A DNA stretch of 53,412 bases from Clostridia bacterium (GCA_016281535.1 JAEEIT010000067.1:1-53412), one strand, 5' to 3'. Shown: positions 27,925 to 36,991, counted from the first letter of the stretch. The notes: a model not told the origin generated them from the sequence alone. Translations and numbers: made by a program.

Positions 27925-28538
27925 AAATTTCCTGGAACGATTTTGTGGAAGAATGCAGGTCCTGCCAGGCCTGTCCGCTGGCGCAGACCCGAAAGAATGT
28001 CGTGATCTACCGTGGAAGTGTAGTCGCGCCGATCATGTTCGTCGGGGAAGGCCCGGGTGCTACGGAGGATGAACAGGGATTGCCGTTCGTAGGCCAGGCG
28101 GGAAGGCTTCTGCAGCTGCTTCTGGATGCACAGGGATTTAAGGAGAAGGATTTCCATATTGCCAATGTGGTCAAGTGCAGGCCGCCGGAGAACCGTGTTC
28201 CGACGGATGCAGAAGCATCGGCCTGTAAGAAGCTTCTCGGTAAGCAGATCCTGATCGCCAAGCCGAAGATCATCGTTCTTCTCGGGAAGACAGCCTATAC
28301 GCTGTTTACGGGAGATAAGAATGCGAAGATGACACAGATCCGCGGGGTATTCCTCGAGAAGAACGGATATCTGATCCTGCCGACGTTTCATCCTGCGTAT
28401 ATTCTCCGGAACAATAATGAGCGCATCAAGCTTTGGCAGGATATCGCCATGGTCAGAAGGAAGGCGGAGGAACTTGGATTCATGGAGCCGCTCCCGACTC
28501 CGCCGGATATGCCTTCATCCCGGCCTTCTGCCGATTAG
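27921..28538 (+). CDS. Type-4 uracil-DNA glycosylase
   Basis: 205 residues. Family 4 (thermostable, iron-sulfur) UDG removes uracil from DNA. GEGPGATEDEQGLPFVGQAG (about 41-60) holds the active-site loop, NVVKCRPPENRVP carries a cluster cysteine, and FHPAYILR is the DNA-binding loop. Cluster cysteines are Cys15 and Cys18 (CxxC) plus two near residues 88 and 103. Translationally coupled to the Smr protein, so the pair may form a small DNA maintenance unit. Confidence 0.95.
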   Translation: MKISWNDFVEECRSCQACPLAQTRKNVVIYRGSVVAPIMFVGEGPGATEDEQGLPFVGQAGRLLQLLLDAQGFKEKDFHIANVVKCRPPENRVPTDAEASACKKLLGKQILIAKPKIIVLLGKTAYTLFTGDKNAKMTQIRGVFLEKNGYLILPTFHPAYILRNNNERIKLWQDIAMVRRKAEELGFMEPLPTPPDMPSSRPSAD

Positions 28539-28616
28539 AAGATCGCGCACAGGAGAGAAAGAAAGTCTTTTCTTCACATCTTGGGCATTTTCTTCTGAAA
28601 TCGGAGCAAAAAAGTC

Positions 28617-28645
28617 TTGCGCGAAGGGAATAGTTTTGGTATACT
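28617..28645 (+). promoter_or_regulatory. Promoter of tRNA-Gln
   Basis: TTGCGC (28617-28622), 17 bases, TATACT (28640-28645) with TGG immediately before it (extended -10). It lies about 23 bases before the tRNA 5' end. Confidence 0.75.
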
Positions 28646-28667
28646 TTTTTCCGTTGATTAACAACAT

Positions 28668-28741
28668 TGCCGAATTGTGTAAGGGTAGCACTCCGGTTTC
28701 TGGCACCGTCTGTCTGGGTTCGAATCCTAGTTCGGCAGCCA
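28668..28741 (+). tRNA. tRNA-Gln (anticodon CTG)
   Basis: 74 bases including an encoded CCA. Acceptor stem TGCCGAA/TTCGGCA, D arm GTGT...GCAC, anticodon loop TTCTGGC with CTG at 28700-28702, T arm CTGGG-TTCGAAT-CCTAG, discriminator G. The anticodon reads CAG. The top pair of the anticodon stem (27-43) is a C-T mismatch, leaving four pairs. It has its own promoter and terminator. Confidence 0.95.
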
Positions 28742-28765
28742 TACAGCAGATATGCATGCTGTTTG

Positions 28766-28806
28766 ATCCGCAGATTTCCGAAAAGGGAATCTGCGGATTT
28801 CTTTTT
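28766..28806 (+). terminator. Intrinsic terminator of tRNA-Gln
   Basis: ATCCGCAGATT (28766-28776) pairs with AATCTGCGGAT (28788-28798), extended by CC/GG, with a short loop and a following TTTCTTTTTC tract. Confidence 0.92.
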
Positions 28807-28833
28807 CATATGAAAGTAAATGAAAATATCTCG

Positions 28834-28862
28834 TTGACAAGTGAAACGGATGCATTTATTAT
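28834..28862 (+). promoter_or_regulatory. Sigma-A promoter of DeoR regulator
   Basis: TTGACA (28834-28839), 17 bases, TATTAT (28857-28862). The predicted start near 28869 makes the TTG at 28872 an unlikely start codon and supports the one at 28902. Confidence 0.8.
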
Positions 28863-28901
28863 ATATTCGCTTTGAAAATAGTGATAAGTGGGGATGATCC
28901 T

Positions 28902-29681
28902 TTGATTAATATCGATAGAAGAAAAACGATACTTGAAATTCTGGAGAATGAGAGCCGTATTTCTACCACGGATCTGCAGACCCGTCTGGGTGTCACCGGT
29001 GCGACGGTCCGAAGTGATCTTCGGGATCTGGAAAGAGAAGGCGCGATCGTGCGTTTCCATGGCGGAGCCAGGATGTCTGATTCCGTGAAGCAGTCTTCCA
29101 ACCCGGAGAACTACATGTGGAGATCGGTTATGTGCGTGGCCGAGAAGACTGCCATCGGCAAAGAAGCCGGCCGTTTCGTACATGAAGGCGAGACGATCTT
29201 TATCGATGCCAGTTCCACGACCTTTCATATGATCCCGTTTATCAGCAAACTGGATAATATTACTATCGTAACGAACGGTATCCATACCGCGATGGAAATC
29301 CAGAGATACAGTAATTTCAGAACCGTTCTGGTAGGTGGCGTCCTTCGCCCGCATTCCGGCGCGATCGAGGGGCTTCTGTGTGAAGAAATGCTCCGCCACA
29401 TCAGCGGCGACAGTTATTTCGTATCGGGAAACGGATTCTCTATTAACTCGGGCCTGACCGGTCACAATTTCTATGAACTGGAACTGAAGAAGCGTTTCGC
29501 GGAGAAGTGCAAGCGATGCATCGCTCTCGTCGACTCGTCGAAGCTCAATTCGGATTCGGCCTCTTCGTTTATTCCTGCGGAGAAGATCAATGTCCTGATC
29601 ACGGATTCCGGTATATCCGATCAGATGGCCCAGGAGATCCGTGATTTCGGAATCGAACTTGTCATCGCCCAATTAGGCTGA
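28902..29681 (+). CDS. DeoR-family transcriptional regulator
   Basis: 259 residues from TTG at 28902 (GGGG about eight bases upstream). The N-terminal helix-turn-helix (RRKTILEILENESRIST, then VRSDLRDLEREGAIVRFHGGA-like end) is the DeoR signature. The C-terminal half is the sugar-phosphate-sensing DeoRC fold (FIDASSTTFHMIPF, VTNGIHTAMEI, LVGGVLRPHSGAIEG). Such proteins usually repress sugar catabolic operons and release on a sugar phosphate. No sugar enzyme adjoins it. It overlaps the convergent AraC gene by nine bases. Confidence 0.93.
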   Translation: MINIDRRKTILEILENESRISTTDLQTRLGVTGATVRSDLRDLEREGAIVRFHGGARMSDSVKQSSNPENYMWRSVMCVAEKTAIGKEAGRFVHEGETIFIDASSTTFHMIPFISKLDNITIVTNGIHTAMEIQRYSNFRTVLVGGVLRPHSGAIEGLLCEEMLRHISGDSYFVSGNGFSINSGLTGHNFYELELKKRFAEKCKRCIALVDSSKLNSDSASSFIPAEKINVLITDSGISDQMAQEIRDFGIELVIAQLG

Positions 29682-30626
29682 ACCTTTCTTCACGTACTCA
29701 GAAGAAGCGATCTTCTGCTTGAGCTGCTTCGGCGTAATATTCTTATGCTTCTTAAACTGCGTGATGAAGTAGCTGGATGTGGAGAATCCGGTATCAAGGG
29801 CGATCTGGCTTATGCTTCTGGACGTGGTGATCAGGAGTTTCTCCGCTTCCGTCAGACGGACGAACAGCAGATAGTCGGAGAAAGTCTGCCCCATACAGTT
29901 CCGGAAGAAACGGGAGAAATAGCTGTAGCTCATATTACACATCTTCGCCATCTTCTCGGCAAGGACCGGCTGCATATAGTTCTCATGAATGTGATCGAGT
30001 ACCTGGTTTAAACGAAGAAGGTCTTCTTGGCGAATCGAAGATGTCTTATACAGCGAAAGACCGCTCTGTTCCATCCGCCGCAAGTACCAAAGGAAGATGC
30101 GGAGGATATCGGCCCGGATCGCCAGTTCGTACCCGGTCTCCTGCGTAGTGAATTCCCGGTGATAATCACGGATATATTCCGGGATGCGTGTGCCTTCCAG
30201 TTCTTCCTTCGTGGCCAGAAGAGAGAAGTCGCTCTCGGATGCATTTCCGGCCGAAGCTGTCCGGAAAGGAAGGATATACTTAGCGCCGGTACTGTATACG
30301 GGACTTGTGAAGATCAGGGCAGGATCAAACTGCAGGCAATAATACTCGCAGGGTTCGAAATGCCGGAAAGTGTGGACTTCGTTCACGTTGATCAGGAGCA
30401 TGTCTCCTTCGTGGACCAGAATGTTCCGGTTCGACATGGACGCGTAGAAACTGCCACGGATCCCGTAGATGATCTCAATAAACTCGTGGTAGTGCGGCGG
30501 CACTTCACGGGATGGATTCTCATTGTCCAAAAAGTGAAGACAGGAAGCGATCGCTCCCGACAGGTGCACCCGGTGAAGATCCTCATACAGAGCCTCACCC
30601 GTCTTTAGATCACGCTTCATTTCCAT
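29673..30626 (-). CDS. AraC-family regulator with N-terminal cupin
   Basis: 317 residues from ATG at 30626; a GTG at 30638 is possible but directly abuts the GGAG. A cupin-type sensing domain (PPHYHEFIEIIYGIRG, about residues 38-53, and the LLINVNEVHTF region) is followed by two C-terminal AraC helix-turn-helix units (about 215-310; MSYSYFSRFFRNCMGQTF and IALDTGFSTSSYFITQFKKH). Members of this type activate sugar-use genes. It runs away from the esterase-like gene, with an XRE gene between them. Confidence 0.93.
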   Translation of the reverse strand: MEMKRDLKTGEALYEDLHRVHLSGAIASCLHFLDNENPSREVPPHYHEFIEIIYGIRGSFYASMSNRNILVHEGDMLLINVNEVHTFRHFEPCEYYCLQFDPALIFTSPVYSTGAKYILPFRTASAGNASESDFSLLATKEELEGTRIPEYIRDYHREFTTQETGYELAIRADILRIFLWYLRRMEQSGLSLYKTSSIRQEDLLRLNQVLDHIHENYMQPVLAEKMAKMCNMSYSYFSRFFRNCMGQTFSDYLLFVRLTEAEKLLITTSRSISQIALDTGFSTSSYFITQFKKHKNITPKQLKQKIASSEYVKKGSA

Positions 30627-30715
30627 AACTGTACGCACTCCGATCGAATTAAAGTACCTTCAGAATACCATTATCGGACAAAGAAATAAAGAAAAAGAGC
30701 AAAATAGTGCAATTT

Positions 30716-30979
30716 TTATTTGCCTGTGCCCTCTGTATCCGGCTCCGGGTCGATGCCGTGGACAACAGAGGAGACGGCTTCGATGAATTCGAGAGGGGAG
30801 ACACCCAGTGCCAGAAGGATCGCATAGAGCTTCTTGATCGACGGATTGGCGCATCCGCGCTCGATCTCACAGTAGTAGGAATGATTGGTGCCACTTGTGC
30901 TGCTGACCTTGATCTGGGAGAGATCTTTCTGCAGACGGATGTTGCGGATCGTATAGCCAATGATCTTATATAGATCCAT
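30716..30979 (-). CDS. Small XRE-family helix-turn-helix protein
   Basis: 87 residues. A single Cro/CI-type helix-turn-helix (YTIRNIRLQKDLSQIKVS, then YCEIERGCANPSIKKLYAI) covers about residues 8-65; the C-terminus is short and acidic. AAGGAGG lies upstream of the ATG. It is 89 bases upstream of the AraC gene on the same strand and may be co-transcribed. Target unknown. Confidence 0.9.
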   Translation of the reverse strand: MDLYKIIGYTIRNIRLQKDLSQIKVSSTSGTNHSYYCEIERGCANPSIKKLYAILLALGVSPLEFIEAVSSVVHGIDPEPDTEGTGK

Positions 30980-31174
30980 TTCCGGTGCCTCCTTTCGGGT
31001 GGAGAATCGTTCTTGCTTTCATCTTACAACCGGGCGAATCAATTGGTAAGTGTGAAAGAGAGAGTTTCTCTTCTTTTTCTGCGGAATGCCGAACGTAGCA
31101 GAAGAATTATACTTTCTGTGTATATTCTTCCATTTATTCTTCTATAGGGACGAGAAAACAGGACAAAGTTGTCG

Positions 31175-31180
31175 TATAAT
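31175..31180 (+). promoter_or_regulatory. -10 element for the esterase-fold gene
   Basis: Perfect TATAAT at 31175-31180 without a good -35. The start near 31187 supports the ATG at 31222 rather than the GTG at 31189. Nothing else was recognised in 30980-31174. Confidence 0.45.
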
Positions 31181-31221
31181 AGAATGAAGTGAGAAATAGC
31201 GGAAAGGTACCGATTCTTTTT

Positions 31222-33603
31222 ATGGCGCAAAGTAGTGATATTCGTTTGCCGTCCTGGATCTCTCCGGGAATGGTGTTCCAGCAGGGTGTGCCTGTGATCC
31301 TTCGAGGTGAGGTGGAGTCTGCGCAGACTCCGGTCACGCTGGAAGTTATGAAGGACCCGACCGACGGTCGTAAAGTATCGAAACTGGATACGGACTATGG
31401 TGTTATCCTGAGCCTGGAGACAGTCTCGGATGATAACGGCGGTTTCCGGTTCGAGCTTCCGGCTTACCGCTCCTCCACCGACGCATATACACTCGTTTTC
31501 CATTCGCTTACCAAGACTCTGACGATCGAGGACTGCCGATGCGGAGATGTGTGGCTCATGTTCGGTGGACGTCCGATCTCCTCGGCCATATCGGAGACCT
31601 CGGCACCGCGTACACCGCTTAAGAAAGATGTCATGCCGCTTCTTCGTTTCTATTCTCCGAAGAGAAATGTACTGGATCAGGTTGAAGCGCTTTCTTATGA
31701 GCCGATCCTGAATACGGACGACAGTAACTGGATACGTATCCGGGATACGAAGGAACTGGCGAAGGTCTCGTCTGTTGCCTTCTCCTATGCATACCATCTG
31801 GCAGAGCAGCTTCACTATCCGGTAGGAATCCTGGATCTGGCTGAAGAGTATGCACCGATCTACCGCTGGCTCTCCCATCAGGGGATCGATGCCAATGAGA
31901 CGATCCGGAATTACCTCGAAGAGAGGAATCTGTACTTCGATGAAGAAGGCTGGCGTGTCAATATTGCCCGTCTTACGGATAAAAAGGATGCGATCCTTTC
32001 CGGAACCATCCTGAAGGATGAAGACGGAGAAGCGAAGAGCGAAGAGTCCTTCGTCTTCGAAGATGAAGAGAAGATCGATGTTCCGGTCGATCCGGAAGGC
32101 GCACTGGCCTTCGAAGATCAGAAGGCGGGGAAGGTCTCCGGGGACGGGGAAGAGAACCAAGAAGAGAAACCGGAATCTGACGAAGAACCGAAGAATGAGA
32201 CAGAGGGTGGAGAAAATGAAGAGGACGAGGATGTCCCGCCGCTTTCTTTCCCGACAGAAGAACTGAAGCATTTCGAGAAGCAGAAGAACAATCATGACCT
32301 GATCAACTCCATGATCCCTTCTGCCGAGACGGTCGAGACGGAGACTCTCGTTTCGGAAGCGGCGCACCGTCCGCTTGTCGGTCCGGCCGATATGATGTCC
32401 GTTTTCTATAACCACAAACTGGCACCGCTCTGTGACTTGAGTATCCGTGGTATCGTTTTCGCGCCGGATGCTTCCGATGCACAGATCGGCAAGCCCTATA
32501 CGGCGATGGTCCGTCAGCTCCTGATGGATCTTGCCGGGGTATTCGGTCCCAGGGAGATCACGGACAAGCATCAGGTGCCATCGTTTATCATTATGCAGCT
32601 GCATCCGGATGTAATGGATCCGGAGCATCCGTACCGCCATGTCGAGTTTAATGAGAACCTGTGCGCGATACGAAGAAGGTTCCCGATGCCGATCGGTATC
32701 CTGGGACAGCACGATCTGCTGCTTCCGAATAAAGCGGTCTCCTTTACGTTAGGCCGCCGTCTGTCCTGTATTGCACTGGGTCTTCACTTCACTCCGAAGA
32801 TGCCGGCATCCTGCCCGGAATGTGTCGGTGTAGAAGTGATCGGTAATAAAGTCATGCTGTCCTTCGACAATACGGTCGATGGTCTCCGCCTTTCCGAGAC
32901 GGAGTCGATCCTTCGCGGATTTGCCGTCTGCGATGAAAGCCGCGTGTACGTACCGGCACAGGCAAGGATCCTGCACGGTGTGCGCGTTATGGTCTGGAAC
33001 GACGATGTCCTCGACCCGGTCGGTGTCACATACGGATACTGCCCGATCCCGCATCAGGCAACATTCCGGAACCGTATCGATCTTCCGGTACTGCCTTTCC
33101 GGTTCGACCGGATCCCGTCCGAGTACTGTCCGGATCTGACCTTCACGGCCTGTGAAGATATTGATTTCATCGGCAAAAGGACTTGGGACAGTGATTTCGA
33201 GCGGTTGGAGACATATCAGATCAGGAAGGGAAAAGCCACGATCTTCCGTGAAGTGATGAATAAGACGCAGGGCGCCGCATCTCTGCGGATCGAATATGAA
33301 CCGGAGAACAGTCTTCTCTCATTCGGACCGGTACTGTCTTATGCTTCTGTAATGGCACCGCTCCGGTTCTCGAAAGCGAGAAGGATCTGCCTGGATGTTT
33401 TTAATCCGGATCAGGTCGAGAAGACGATGCAGATCTCGGGATTCCGGGGCGAGGCGACGATCCAGATCGGGCTTAGGTGGCAGACGATCACGCTGAACTG
33501 GGCGTCATTCGATGACATGCAGATATCGGAACTGATGTTCACCATATTCGACAGACAGCGCTCCGGCGCCATCTATATCGATAACATCCGCTTCCTGCCG
33601 TAA
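31222..33603 (+). CDS. Sialate O-acetylesterase-fold protein lacking catalytic residues
   Basis: 793 residues. The start (LPSWISPGMVFQQGVPVILRG, in part), DVWLMFGGRPISSAIS and the C-terminal SFDNTVDGLRL and YGYCPIPHQATFRNR segments match the sialate O-acetylesterase (SASA) family. The nucleophile motif GQSNM is replaced by GGRPI (residues 115-119, Arg117 for Ser), and the DxHP motif reads DLLLP (Asp498, Leu500 for His). A Glu/Asp-rich linker (about 262-336) is inserted. A C-terminal beta-rich module (about 630-793) resembles carbohydrate-binding or CIA30-like folds. No signal peptide: probably cytoplasmic. A binding or sensing role beside AraC regulators is inferred. Confidence 0.8.
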   Translation: MAQSSDIRLPSWISPGMVFQQGVPVILRGEVESAQTPVTLEVMKDPTDGRKVSKLDTDYGVILSLETVSDDNGGFRFELPAYRSSTDAYTLVFHSLTKTLTIEDCRCGDVWLMFGGRPISSAISETSAPRTPLKKDVMPLLRFYSPKRNVLDQVEALSYEPILNTDDSNWIRIRDTKELAKVSSVAFSYAYHLAEQLHYPVGILDLAEEYAPIYRWLSHQGIDANETIRNYLEERNLYFDEEGWRVNIARLTDKKDAILSGTILKDEDGEAKSEESFVFEDEEKIDVPVDPEGALAFEDQKAGKVSGDGEENQEEKPESDEEPKNETEGGENEEDEDVPPLSFPTEELKHFEKQKNNHDLINSMIPSAETVETETLVSEAAHRPLVGPADMMSVFYNHKLAPLCDLSIRGIVFAPDASDAQIGKPYTAMVRQLLMDLAGVFGPREITDKHQVPSFIIMQLHPDVMDPEHPYRHVEFNENLCAIRRRFPMPIGILGQHDLLLPNKAVSFTLGRRLSCIALGLHFTPKMPASCPECVGVEVIGNKVMLSFDNTVDGLRLSETESILRGFAVCDESRVYVPAQARILHGVRVMVWNDDVLDPVGVTYGYCPIPHQATFRNRIDLPVLPFRFDRIPSEYCPDLTFTACEDIDFIGKRTWDSDFERLETYQIRKGKATIFREVMNKTQGAASLRIEYEPENSLLSFGPVLSYASVMAPLRFSKARRICLDVFNPDQVEKTMQISGFRGEATIQIGLRWQTITLNWASFDDMQISELMFTIFDRQRSGAIYIDNIRFLP

Positions 33604-33629
33604 CAGGAAAACCAGAAAGGAGATACGCG

Positions 33630-34625
33630 ATGGTCGAGGATCTATTACCGGCATTTGAAAAGAGTATCCTGGAGTCTTCCGGATCCATACCGGTCGTATT
33701 CGAAGGCGTAGAGCACTGCTATGAGACTTCCACGCCCTTTCCGACTGCGAGCCGGCACACCTCTCACGAACTTCTGTATCTCCGCCGTGGCAAGTGCGAA
33801 TTCACGATCAACGGAAAAATCGTACAGGTCACGAAGGGTACGACGCTGATCATCCGTCCGCAGGTGACGCACTCCGTACGTGTGCTGGAAGGTCCGGCCG
33901 ATATGGTCGTGCTGTATTTCGGTTTCTCCTCGGATATTGCCAAAGCGCAGCAGGCGCTTCTGTCGAAGCCGAAGGATACACAGCCCATGTCGAACGGAAG
34001 ACTTCGCGGCGGACCGACGGTGCCGTTTTTCCAGGAGAATGTTTCTTCGCTGCCGCTGGAATACTTTCTGGACTTCGCCCAGGGTGACAGCTCGATGGGA
34101 GACGGGTCTACGTATCTCATGATCTCCGGCAAGAGCCGTCAGGCGATCGGAGTTCTGGCGGAGCGGATCATGAGAGAGAGCCGTCAGGATGCCTATGCGA
34201 AGGACATGATGATGCAGATCCTGACGATGGAGCTTCTGATCACACTGTCCCGTGCGCTTCGGGAAGAATGGGAGGAGAGCCTCCGTGTCAAGAACGGCAA
34301 GGCCAGAGAACTGGTCCTTATAGCGAGAGACTATCTCGATGAGAACTACGACCGCGGTGTCACTGTGGCGGAAACGGCCGCCTACGTATTTCTGAGCCAG
34401 GGTTACTTTACCAGAGCTTTTCGCGATGAATTCGGCATCAGCCCGATGAACTATCTCATGCAGATCCGGATCGAAGCGGCTTGCCGCCTGCTGACGCAGA
34501 AAGAAATCAAGGTCAGTGGTATTGCGACATCTGTAGGCTTCTCCAGTCCGCAGAGGTTTAATGTGGCTTTTCGTAAGCAGAAGGGCATGACGCCCATGGA
34601 ATACAGACATAAATATGCAGAATAA
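33630..34625 (+). CDS. AraC-family regulator with N-terminal cupin
   Basis: 331 residues. The cupin-like sensor ([19 protein letters not shown], about residues 48-66) is followed by a linker and two AraC helix-turn-helix units (about 235-330; [19 protein letters not shown] and [20 protein letters not shown]). It lies 27 bases after the esterase-fold gene with AAAGGAGA upstream, so the two are probably one transcript. Folate genes begin 11 bases after its stop. Confidence 0.93.
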   Translation: MVEDLLPAFEKSILESSGSIPVVFEGVEHCYETSTPFPTASRHTSHELLYLRRGKCEFTINGKIVQVTKGTTLIIRPQVTHSVRVLEGPADMVVLYFGFSSDIAKAQQALLSKPKDTQPMSNGRLRGGPTVPFFQENVSSLPLEYFLDFAQGDSSMGDGSTYLMISGKSRQAIGVLAERIMRESRQDAYAKDMMMQILTMELLITLSRALREEWEESLRVKNGKARELVLIARDYLDENYDRGVTVAETAAYVFLSQGYFTRAFRDEFGISPMNYLMQIRIEAACRLLTQKEIKVSGIATSVGFSSPQRFNVAFRKQKGMTPMEYRHKYAE

Positions 34626-34636
34626 GGAGACTTGAA

Positions 34637-35257
34637 ATGAGCGTATATGATGACGATTTCCGTGTCCCGGAAGAAAGCCGGAAAGGCATGGATCTCGAAA
34701 GGATCGAAAAAGCGGTAAGAGAGATCCTGATCGCAGTCGGGGAAGATCCGGACAGAGAGGGACTTCTTGAGACACCGAACCGTGTGGCGAGAATGTATGG
34801 TGAGGTCTTCTCCGGACTTCACAGAGATATCAGCAAGGATATCAAGACGTTTACGTCTGAGGACGATGAGATGATCCTCATCGGCGATATCCCGTTCTAT
34901 TCGATGTGCGAGCATCACCTGCTCCCGTTCCATGGTAAAGCCCATGTCGTCTATGTGCCGAGAAACGGGAAGATCCTCGGTCTTTCGAAAGTGGCACGTA
35001 TTGTGGATACACTGTCCCGTAAACCGCAGCTTCAGGAACGCCTGACTTCGGAGATCGCGGATACGATCGAGCGTGCGGTCGATGCCATGTCCGTATGTGT
35101 CGTGATCGAAGCGGAACACCTCTGTATGACGATGCGCGGTATCCGTAAGCCGGGTTCGAAGACGGTTACTTCGGCGATGCGCGGCGGCTGCCGTTCGGAT
35201 GCAAGGACCCGTTCGGAGGCGCTGGCGCTGATCAACCGCCCGAGGAATATCCTCTGA
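34637..35257 (+). CDS. folE: GTP cyclohydrolase I
   Basis: 206 residues. It converts GTP to dihydroneopterin triphosphate, the first step of folate synthesis. Zinc ligands and active site are seen in [17 protein letters not shown] (about residues 90-106) and [11 protein letters not shown] (about 156-166). AAGGAGA lies upstream. First of four folate genes in pathway-related order. Confidence 0.97.
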   Translation: MSVYDDDFRVPEESRKGMDLERIEKAVREILIAVGEDPDREGLLETPNRVARMYGEVFSGLHRDISKDIKTFTSEDDEMILIGDIPFYSMCEHHLLPFHGKAHVVYVPRNGKILGLSKVARIVDTLSRKPQLQERLTSEIADTIERAVDAMSVCVVIEAEHLCMTMRGIRKPGSKTVTSAMRGGCRSDARTRSEALALINRPRNIL

Positions 35258-35273
35258 TTACCGGGTGAGCGAT

Positions 35274-36119
35274 ATGGCCGGGACGGAAAACGGAAACAGG
35301 ATATGGAGCTGTAAGGGACTGGAACTGGATTACAGCCGCCTTCTGGTGATGGGAATCCTGAATGTGACGCCGGATTCTTTCTCGGATGGAGGCATGTTCT
35401 ATACACCGGATCATGCTGTGCTGCGTGCCCGTGATCTGGAAAAAGACGGCGCCGATATTCTGGATATCGGTGCAGAGTCGACCAGGCCCGGAAGCGAGGC
35501 GATCTCTGCAGACGAAGAACTGTCCCGCCTGATACCGGCGCTGGATCTGATCTCGCAGAATGTGAAGATTCCGATCTCGGTGGATACCTATAAGAGTAAA
35601 ACAGCCCGTGAGGCACTGAAATTCGGTGCTTCGATCGTAAATGACGTATGGGGGCTTCAGTATGATCCGGCCATGGCCGAAGTCGTCGCCGAGAGTGGTG
35701 CGGGCGTAGTCGTCATGGCTAATTACACGGATCCGAAGAGATTCTCCCGTGAAGGAAATATCGTGGATGACTGTCTTCGTTTCTTCGAAACGAGCATGAA
35801 GATCGCAGATTCTGCAGGGATCGGCAGGTCAAAGATCCTCTTCGATCCGGGGATCGGATTCGGAACGGATACGAAGGAGGCGATCGAACTTCTTCAGGCG
35901 ATACCCAGGATACAGAAAGAGGGCTATCCTCTTCTTATCGGACCGTCGAGAAAACGCTTCATCGGTGAAGTGCTCGGTGGCGTGCCGGCACAGGAAAGAG
36001 ACGCGGCGACTGCTTCGGTTGCCGTGTATGTCAGAGCGAAGAATGCGGCGTGTATACGTGTGCATAACGTCTTCGAAACAGTATCGGCGCTTCGGATGCA
36101 GGATGTACTCGATTCATAA
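35274..36119 (+). CDS. folP: Dihydropteroate synthase
   Basis: 281 residues from ATG at 35274 (GGTGAG five bases upstream); the GTG at 35265 would add three residues. It joins p-aminobenzoate to the pterin pyrophosphate. Signatures: LVMGILNVTPDSFSDGG, DIGAESTRPGS, GIGFGT, LLIGPSRKRFIGEV and IRVHNV (usually VHDV). This is the sulfonamide target. It follows folE closely. Confidence 0.97.
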   Translation: MAGTENGNRIWSCKGLELDYSRLLVMGILNVTPDSFSDGGMFYTPDHAVLRARDLEKDGADILDIGAESTRPGSEAISADEELSRLIPALDLISQNVKIPISVDTYKSKTAREALKFGASIVNDVWGLQYDPAMAEVVAESGAGVVVMANYTDPKRFSREGNIVDDCLRFFETSMKIADSAGIGRSKILFDPGIGFGTDTKEAIELLQAIPRIQKEGYPLLIGPSRKRFIGEVLGGVPAQERDAATASVAVYVRAKNAACIRVHNVFETVSALRMQDVLDS

Positions 36120-36134
36120 GAAGGAGGAACTTTC

Positions 36135-36515
36135 GTGGATAAAATCATACTTTCCAACATGAGATTCCGAAGCCATTCCGGCGTTCTTGAGGAAGAGAAG
36201 AGAGACGGCCAGGATTTCGTGGTGTCACTGGAACTGGAGCTGGAGAATATCCCTGCCTGCCGGACGGATAATATCTACGATACGGTGGATTACGGTGCGG
36301 TGTTTCAGATGGTCAGGGACTATCTGGAAACGACAGGATGTAATCTGATCGAATATATGGCGGAGAACATCATTATCCGTGTATTTCAGAAATACAGCAG
36401 TATCGAAAGGATCACCTGCGAGATCAAAAAGCCGAATGCACCGATCGATGGGGATTTCGATTATATGGGCGTGGTGATTACGAGAGAGAGGGATGAAATG
36501 GAGAATTTCCTATGA
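36135..36515 (+). CDS. folB: Dihydroneopterin aldolase
   Basis: 126 residues from GTG at 36135 with AGGAGG seven bases upstream. It cleaves dihydroneopterin to 6-hydroxymethyl-dihydropterin. The substrate-contact region (VDYGAVFQMVRDYLET, then LIEYMAENI) and KPNAPIDGDFDYMGVVI are typical. Overlaps folK by four bases. Confidence 0.95.
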   Translation: MDKIILSNMRFRSHSGVLEEEKRDGQDFVVSLELELENIPACRTDNIYDTVDYGAVFQMVRDYLETTGCNLIEYMAENIIIRVFQKYSSIERITCEIKKPNAPIDGDFDYMGVVITRERDEMENFL

Positions 36516-36991
36516 CAGAAGCGTATCTTTCTTTAGGAAGTAATATCGGGGACCGTCTGGAGAACCTGAGCCGTGCCGTAGCACTTCTCGACCGGGAGGA
36601 AGAAGGGGTAAGAGTCTTGGATGTTTCGCCGGTATTCGAGACGAAGCCGGTTGGGTATAAGGATCAGGATGATTTTCTGAATATCTGTGTAAAGATTGAA
36701 ACGGACCTGGAACCCTTGGCGCTTCTTTCTTTCTGCCAGCGTATCGAGGAAACGCTTCTGCGTGTCCGGACGATCCGGTGGGGTCCGAGGACCATCGATG
36801 TGGATATACTGACCTACGGGGATCTGAAGATGAATACACAGAGGCTTACGATCCCGCATCCGAGGATGGAAGATCGGGGATTCGTCCAGGTGCCGCTTCT
36901 TTTCCTCCGGGGCAGTAAGGAGATTCCGGAGAAATGGAAAGAAGACGTCCGGTACTTCGGGGAGCTGCCTCGGTCTTTCGGAGTTGATTGA
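36512..36991 (+). CDS. folK: 6-hydroxymethyl-dihydropterin pyrophosphokinase
   Basis: 159 residues. It transfers pyrophosphate from ATP to the pterin, making the FolP substrate. AYLSLGSNIGDR at the N-terminus, RWGPRTIDVDIL (ATP-binding) and LTIPHPRMEDRGFV are diagnostic. Last of the fol genes; the next gene has its own promoter. Confidence 0.97.
   Translation: MTEAYLSLGSNIGDRLENLSRAVALLDREEEGVRVLDVSPVFETKPVGYKDQDDFLNICVKIETDLEPLALLSFCQRIEETLLRVRTIRWGPRTIDVDILTYGDLKMNTQRLTIPHPRMEDRGFVQVPLLFLRGSKEIPEKWKEDVRYFGELPRSFGVD

Noticed and set aside
28872..28901. TTG at 28872 as start of the DeoR regulator
   Set aside because: It lies about three bases after the predicted transcription start and lacks a ribosome-binding site; 28902 fits the family start better.
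31039..32712. 557-codon minus-strand frame opposite the esterase-fold gene
   Set aside because: Rich in Arg, His and Ile in a way typical of antisense translation; the plus-strand frame has family matches.
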